A stretch of 64,000 nucleotides of DNA, taken from contig NZ_CP132203.1 in the NCBI RefSeq assembly GCF_030719035.1, forward strand, positions 2,604,001 to 2,668,000, written 5' to 3'. A model generated the notes under the pieces. That model had not been told where the DNA came from. It ran no database searches and saw only the letters and a list, made by a program, of their open reading frames with translations. Below are positions 60,590-64,000 of the stretch, piece after piece. The stretch is from Hahella sp. HNIBRBA332. Lineage in GTDB: Bacteria; Pseudomonadota; Gammaproteobacteria; Pseudomonadales; Oleiphilaceae. Made by a program: the position numbers and the translations under genes. The stretch's first letter is position 1; each line of letters opens with the position of its first letter.

Positions 60590-61405
60590 ATGCGGATACT
60601 CATCACCTTCCTCTGCCTGATCTACGCCGCTCTCGTCAGCGCCAACCTGAGCGCCACAGAGGCCCAGGCGTACGAATTCGGCATCGTGCCGCAACAAAGC
60701 GCCGAAAAGCTGGCTCGGGCCTGGGGTCCCGTGCTCAGTTACATCGAACAGGACAGCGGCGTGCGCCTGCTGTTCAAGACCGCGCCAGATATTCCAGAGT
60801 TCGAGTCGCGACTGGGACGCGGCCAATACCATTTCGCCTACATGAATCCCTACCATTTTGTCGTCTACAACAAGTATCCCGGCTATCAGGCGATGGCTCG
60901 GGAGAAAGACAAAATGATCAAAGGCATTATCGTCGTCGCCGCAGACAGTTCCATTCAGGATTTGCAGAGTCTGCAAGGCGCCGACCTCGCCTTTCCCGCT
61001 CCCGCGGCATTCGCCGCCAGCGTGCTGCCTCAGGCGATTCTGGCGCGTCAGGGTATCCGCATTCAGCCGCAATACGTGCTGACCCACGATTCTGTGTATC
61101 TCAATGTGATGCAGAAGCGCTTTATCGCCGGCGGCGGCGTAATGCGCACCTTTAACGCCATGCCGGATGAGGTCACCCGTAACCTGCGCATTTTGTGGAC
61201 CACGCCGGCGTACACGCCTCACGCCATCGCCAGCGCTCCCGGCGTGCCGCCGCAAGTGGTGAAGGCGGTGACGCAGGCAATGACCCGGATGGGCGACAGC
61301 GAACAGGGACGCGCCCTGTTGCAGCCCCTGAGCATGCGCGGTTTCATTCCCGCCGCCAATGCCGATTGGGATGACATTCGGGCTCTACAGATTGATTTGC
61401 TGTAG
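60590..61405 (+). CDS. PhnD-like periplasmic substrate-binding protein
   Basis: 271 residues with a signal peptide (to about 28). The mature part shows the phosphonate/phosphate-binding PhnD fold: YEFGIVPQQSAEKLARAWGP, YHFAYMNPYHFVVYNK, GADLAFPAPAAFAASVLPQA, ILWTTPAYTPHAIASAPGVP. No ABC permease or ATPase follows; instead the next gene is a histidine kinase. PhnD-like proteins often feed a sensor in this arrangement. It is probably a ligand sensor for the kinase, in one operon (32-bp gap). Confidence 0.88.
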   Translation: MRILITFLCLIYAALVSANLSATEAQAYEFGIVPQQSAEKLARAWGPVLSYIEQDSGVRLLFKTAPDIPEFESRLGRGQYHFAYMNPYHFVVYNKYPGYQAMAREKDKMIKGIIVVAADSSIQDLQSLQGADLAFPAPAAFAASVLPQAILARQGIRIQPQYVLTHDSVYLNVMQKRFIAGGGVMRTFNAMPDEVTRNLRILWTTPAYTPHAIASAPGVPPQVVKAVTQAMTRMGDSEQGRALLQPLSMRGFIPAANADWDDIRALQIDLL

Positions 61406-61437
61406 CGGCGATAGAGGTTAAAAAGAGTGCTGAGACT

Positions 61438-64000
61438 ATGTCCTTTCGTCTAAAAACCATATTGGGCGTCGCACTGATCGAAGCCGTCTTCATGACGGTG
61501 CTGATCTTCAACTTCCTGCAGATCATGAACAAGTCCCACTTGAAACAGGCGCAGGAAGAAGCCTCCCGTTTTGGCGTGCTGTTCAGCGCCGCCGCCACCA
61601 ATGCGTTGCTGTCTTCAGATATCGCCACGCTGAACAGTATGGTGGCTGAACTTCTCACCAGCCCTCATGTCACCTATGTGTCCATCCATGACAACAGCGG
61701 CGTCCTCAGCAGCGGCGGCGAGCGCCCTTCCCCTGACGACAGTCTCGGCGCGACCCTGCAGCGGATTCCCATCAAGGTGGGCGACGCGGTCTTCGGCGCC
61801 GTTGAACTGGGAATTGACGCCAGCGCCATGGATGAGGCCTGGAGACAGGCTCGGGATCAGAGCATCCGCATTGCGATTATCGGCGTGGTGCTGGTGGCGC
61901 TGGTTTCCATGATGTTCGGCTCCTATCTGACCCGCCAACTGCAATTGATGCGCAGCGCCCTGCGCCGCCTGCAGGAAGGCGACTTCAGTCTGATTGAGGC
62001 CAACCCCGGTCGGGATGAACTTGGCGCAACCATCAGCGCCTTCAATTTGATGAGCCGGGAACTGGAAAGCGTGCACCGGGACATGCGGGCAAGCCTGGAG
62101 CAAGCCAGGGCGCTGGCGCAGAAGCTGCATTTCAGTGAAGCGCAATTGCGCGCCATTACTGACAACATGCTGGATGGCCTGATTACCTTGGACGCCGGGG
62201 GCAAAATACGCTACATGAATCATGCCTCGGAAACCATGTTCGGCTACGCCATGAAAGAGTTGGAGGGGCATCGTTACGATCTCATTATCGTCGACCAATT
62301 GCAGCGGGACCGCATCGAGAGCTTTATCCTCAAACTCTCTCATCATCACGCGCCGGCCCATGTCACGCGGCAGACCGACGAATGGGGCTATCGCCGCGAC
62401 GGCAGCCGCTTCCCCATCGACCTGATCATCAACGCCGCCGAAATAGACGGGGCCCAGGTTGCGATTCTGACCTTTCGGGATTTATCCAAGATCAAAGAAC
62501 TTAAGGAAATGGCGGACATCAACCTGGCGGTGAAAGAGGCCATGCTGGAGTGTTCCCTCAACGCCATTGTTTCTGTCAATGACGGCGGCAAAATCGTCGA
62601 GTTCAACCCTGCGGCGGAGGAGATGTTCGGCTACTCCCGAGACGACGTCATGTTCCAAGCCGCCGCGAATTATCTGGTGCCAAGCGCCTTTCGAGCGGCC
62701 TTTCAGGAGCAGTTGGATCAGTTCAAGTCGACAGGGCGCTCGCCCTTTCTCAATAAACGCCTGCAGGGGCAAGCAGAACGTCGGGACGGCGCTGGTTTTC
62801 CCATCGAGATTTCCGTCACCGTGTCCAGACTGGCGGGTTGCTACGTTTTCACCGCCATGCTGGAAGATATTTCCGAGCGCCGTCAGGAGCAGGAATCCCT
62901 GCGCAACGCCATTGAGGAAGCAGATCGGGCCAATCACGCCAAGTCGGATTTCCTCGCCTCCATGAGCCATGAGATCCGCACGCCTCTCAACGTAGTGCTG
63001 GGCACCGTCGAGCTGTTGAAAGACACGCCCCTCACCCGTCATCAGCGTCACTATCTGCAATCCGCGGAAAGCGCCGGGAAAAACCTGCTGGAAATCATCA
63101 ATGACGTACTCGATCTGGCCAAAATCGAAGCCGGTAAACTGGAGCCCAACCTGGGTCCCTGCAACCTGCCCGCGAAAGTCGAGTACGTCACTCGCCTGCT
63201 GTCGCAAAGAGCTCATCAGAAAGGCCTGTTTATTCAGAGCGTGATCGACGCCAACACCCCCGCCAGCCTCATCACCGACAGCAGTTTCGTGCGCCAGATT
63301 CTGGTCAACCTGATCGGCAACGCCATCAAATTCACCCAGCGTGGCGGCGTCAATATCATGGTTTACGTCACTCATGTGTATGGAGCCCAACATCTTTGCA
63401 TTGATGTCAGCGACACAGGACCAGGGATCAGCGCGGAAGCGAAAAAGCAGATATTCTCCGAGTTCTTTCAGGAACACCGCCACAGAGAAGGCACAGGATT
63501 GGGGCTAATGATTTCACGTCATATGGCGAACATCATTCATGGCGACATTACCCTGGCCAGCACAGTCGGCTCCGGATCCACATTCAGTCTGCAGCTACCG
63601 CTCACTAACGCCGCGCCAACCACCGTCAATCGCGCCAACCTGGAGTCCCTGGTTGCGCCGCTACAGGGCCATCGCATTATCATCGTCAGCGACAGCAGAG
63701 AGTGGCGGCGGGCCTTCCAATGGCAACTGCATCTATGGACGCTGGACAGCGTCTGCTGCCTGCAAGAGGAAGAGCTGCGCAATCACCTCGACAGCGGTCT
63801 CAAGCTCATCGTATTGCTGGACATGGAGAACCCGCCGATCTGGATCGACGCGGCGTTCCACGAGCCTGCTCTGACCCGTATCGCCGTATATCGCCACGCC
63901 AACCATCCCAGGACGGAAGCGGAAGGTTGCTACGGCGTCCTGCATACGCCTGCGACCCGTAGACAGACCTTGCAGGCTCTGCTCGCCTGCGCCCTGGGAC
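61438..64000 (+). CDS. PAS-containing sensor histidine kinase (partial, C-terminus outside window)
   Basis: At least 854 residues, from the ATG at 61438. Order: transmembrane helix (about 7-30), a periplasmic sensor, a second transmembrane helix (about 140-162), HAMP (LTRQLQLMRSALRRLQEGDF), PAS domains at about 235-355 and 365-485, HisKA with phospho-acceptor His511 (SHEIRTPLN), and HATPase with NLIGNAIKFTQRGG, DTGPGIS and GTGLGLMISRHM. The region after about 720 reads like a receiver-type domain (HRIIIVSDSREWRRAFQ) and continues past the window. It is probably a hybrid kinase and could control the exopolysaccharide locus or the REC-GGDEF protein at 31873. Confidence 0.93.
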   Translation, partial: MSFRLKTILGVALIEAVFMTVLIFNFLQIMNKSHLKQAQEEASRFGVLFSAAATNALLSSDIATLNSMVAELLTSPHVTYVSIHDNSGVLSSGGERPSPDDSLGATLQRIPIKVGDAVFGAVELGIDASAMDEAWRQARDQSIRIAIIGVVLVALVSMMFGSYLTRQLQLMRSALRRLQEGDFSLIEANPGRDELGATISAFNLMSRELESVHRDMRASLEQARALAQKLHFSEAQLRAITDNMLDGLITLDAGGKIRYMNHASETMFGYAMKELEGHRYDLIIVDQLQRDRIESFILKLSHHHAPAHVTRQTDEWGYRRDGSRFPIDLIINAAEIDGAQVAILTFRDLSKIKELKEMADINLAVKEAMLECSLNAIVSVNDGGKIVEFNPAAEEMFGYSRDDVMFQAAANYLVPSAFRAAFQEQLDQFKSTGRSPFLNKRLQGQAERRDGAGFPIEISVTVSRLAGCYVFTAMLEDISERRQEQESLRNAIEEADRANHAKSDFLASMSHEIRTPLNVVLGTVELLKDTPLTRHQRHYLQSAESAGKNLLEIINDVLDLAKIEAGKLEPNLGPCNLPAKVEYVTRLLSQRAHQKGLFIQSVIDANTPASLITDSSFVRQILVNLIGNAIKFTQRGGVNIMVYVTHVYGAQHLCIDVSDTGPGISAEAKKQIFSEFFQEHRHREGTGLGLMISRHMANIIHGDITLASTVGSGSTFSLQLPLTNAAPTTVNRANLESLVAPLQGHRIIIVSDSREWRRAFQWQLHLWTLDSVCCLQEEELRNHLDSGLKLIVLLDMENPPIWIDAAFHEPALTRIAVYRHANHPRTEAEGCYGVLHTPATRRQTLQALLACALG

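Overview
The window looks like chromosomal DNA of a marine, heterotrophic gammaproteobacterium. I infer a Hahella-like member of the Oceanospirillales/Alteromonadales grade from moderately high GC, RimJ, MvaT-type protein sequence, secreted polymer-degrading enzymes and an exopolysaccharide locus; no rRNA or other marker gene is present to prove it. I saw no tRNA, rRNA, CRISPR array, transposase or integrase.

Left part (1-30.5 kb): the end of a metal-efflux type operon (TolC-family protein plus a small Cys/His-rich membrane protein), a secreted M28 aminopeptidase, and many small orphan genes mixed with housekeeping-type enzymes: a CHMI-family tautomerase, DUF2750, alpha/beta hydrolases, two AraC regulators, a DnaB-like mini ATPase, a dual-specificity phosphatase, RimJ, an ArsM-like methyltransferase and a GST. 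Secreted enzymes follow: a 1140-residue GH16-CBM6-CBM6-nuclease fusion behind a LacI-type operator, and a subtilisin with two P domains. The section ends with an EAL-HDOD protein and a VanZ-like protein. One gene (12234-12503) is broken by a single in-frame TGA.

Middle (30.7-49.2 kb): an exopolysaccharide locus. It begins with a glycosyltransferase and a response-regulator diguanylate cyclase. A 1.8-kb array of about 235-bp tandem repeats (33252-35034) follows. A leftward operon encodes an asparagine-synthase-like protein, a glycosyltransferase, a flippase, an O-antigen-ligase-type polymerase and a GT2 enzyme. A divergent rightward operon encodes an acyltransferase, two glycosyltransferases, a lipoprotein, a Wzz/GumC-like chain-length protein, a GT2 and the initiating sugar-phosphate transferase.

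Island (49.2-56.4 kb): an AT-richer insert between two halves of the exopolysaccharide machinery. It holds a three-gene set of small proteins coupled by 4-nt overlaps, a LysR remnant, a TIKI/ChaN-like orphan, and a three-gene operon: serine hydrolase, caspase-like protease, and a large protein ending in an MvaT/H-NS-type DNA-binding domain. This last operon is the best candidate for an undescribed (defence or cell-death type) system.

Right part (56.4-64 kb): a near-consensus sigma-54 promoter precedes a STAS protein, an OmpA-like lipoprotein, a six-SLBB polysaccharide export protein, a BY-kinase-like ATPase with a degenerate Walker A, a PhnD-like binding protein and a PAS histidine kinase cut by the window end. 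The export genes here plausibly complete the synthesis genes of the middle section.
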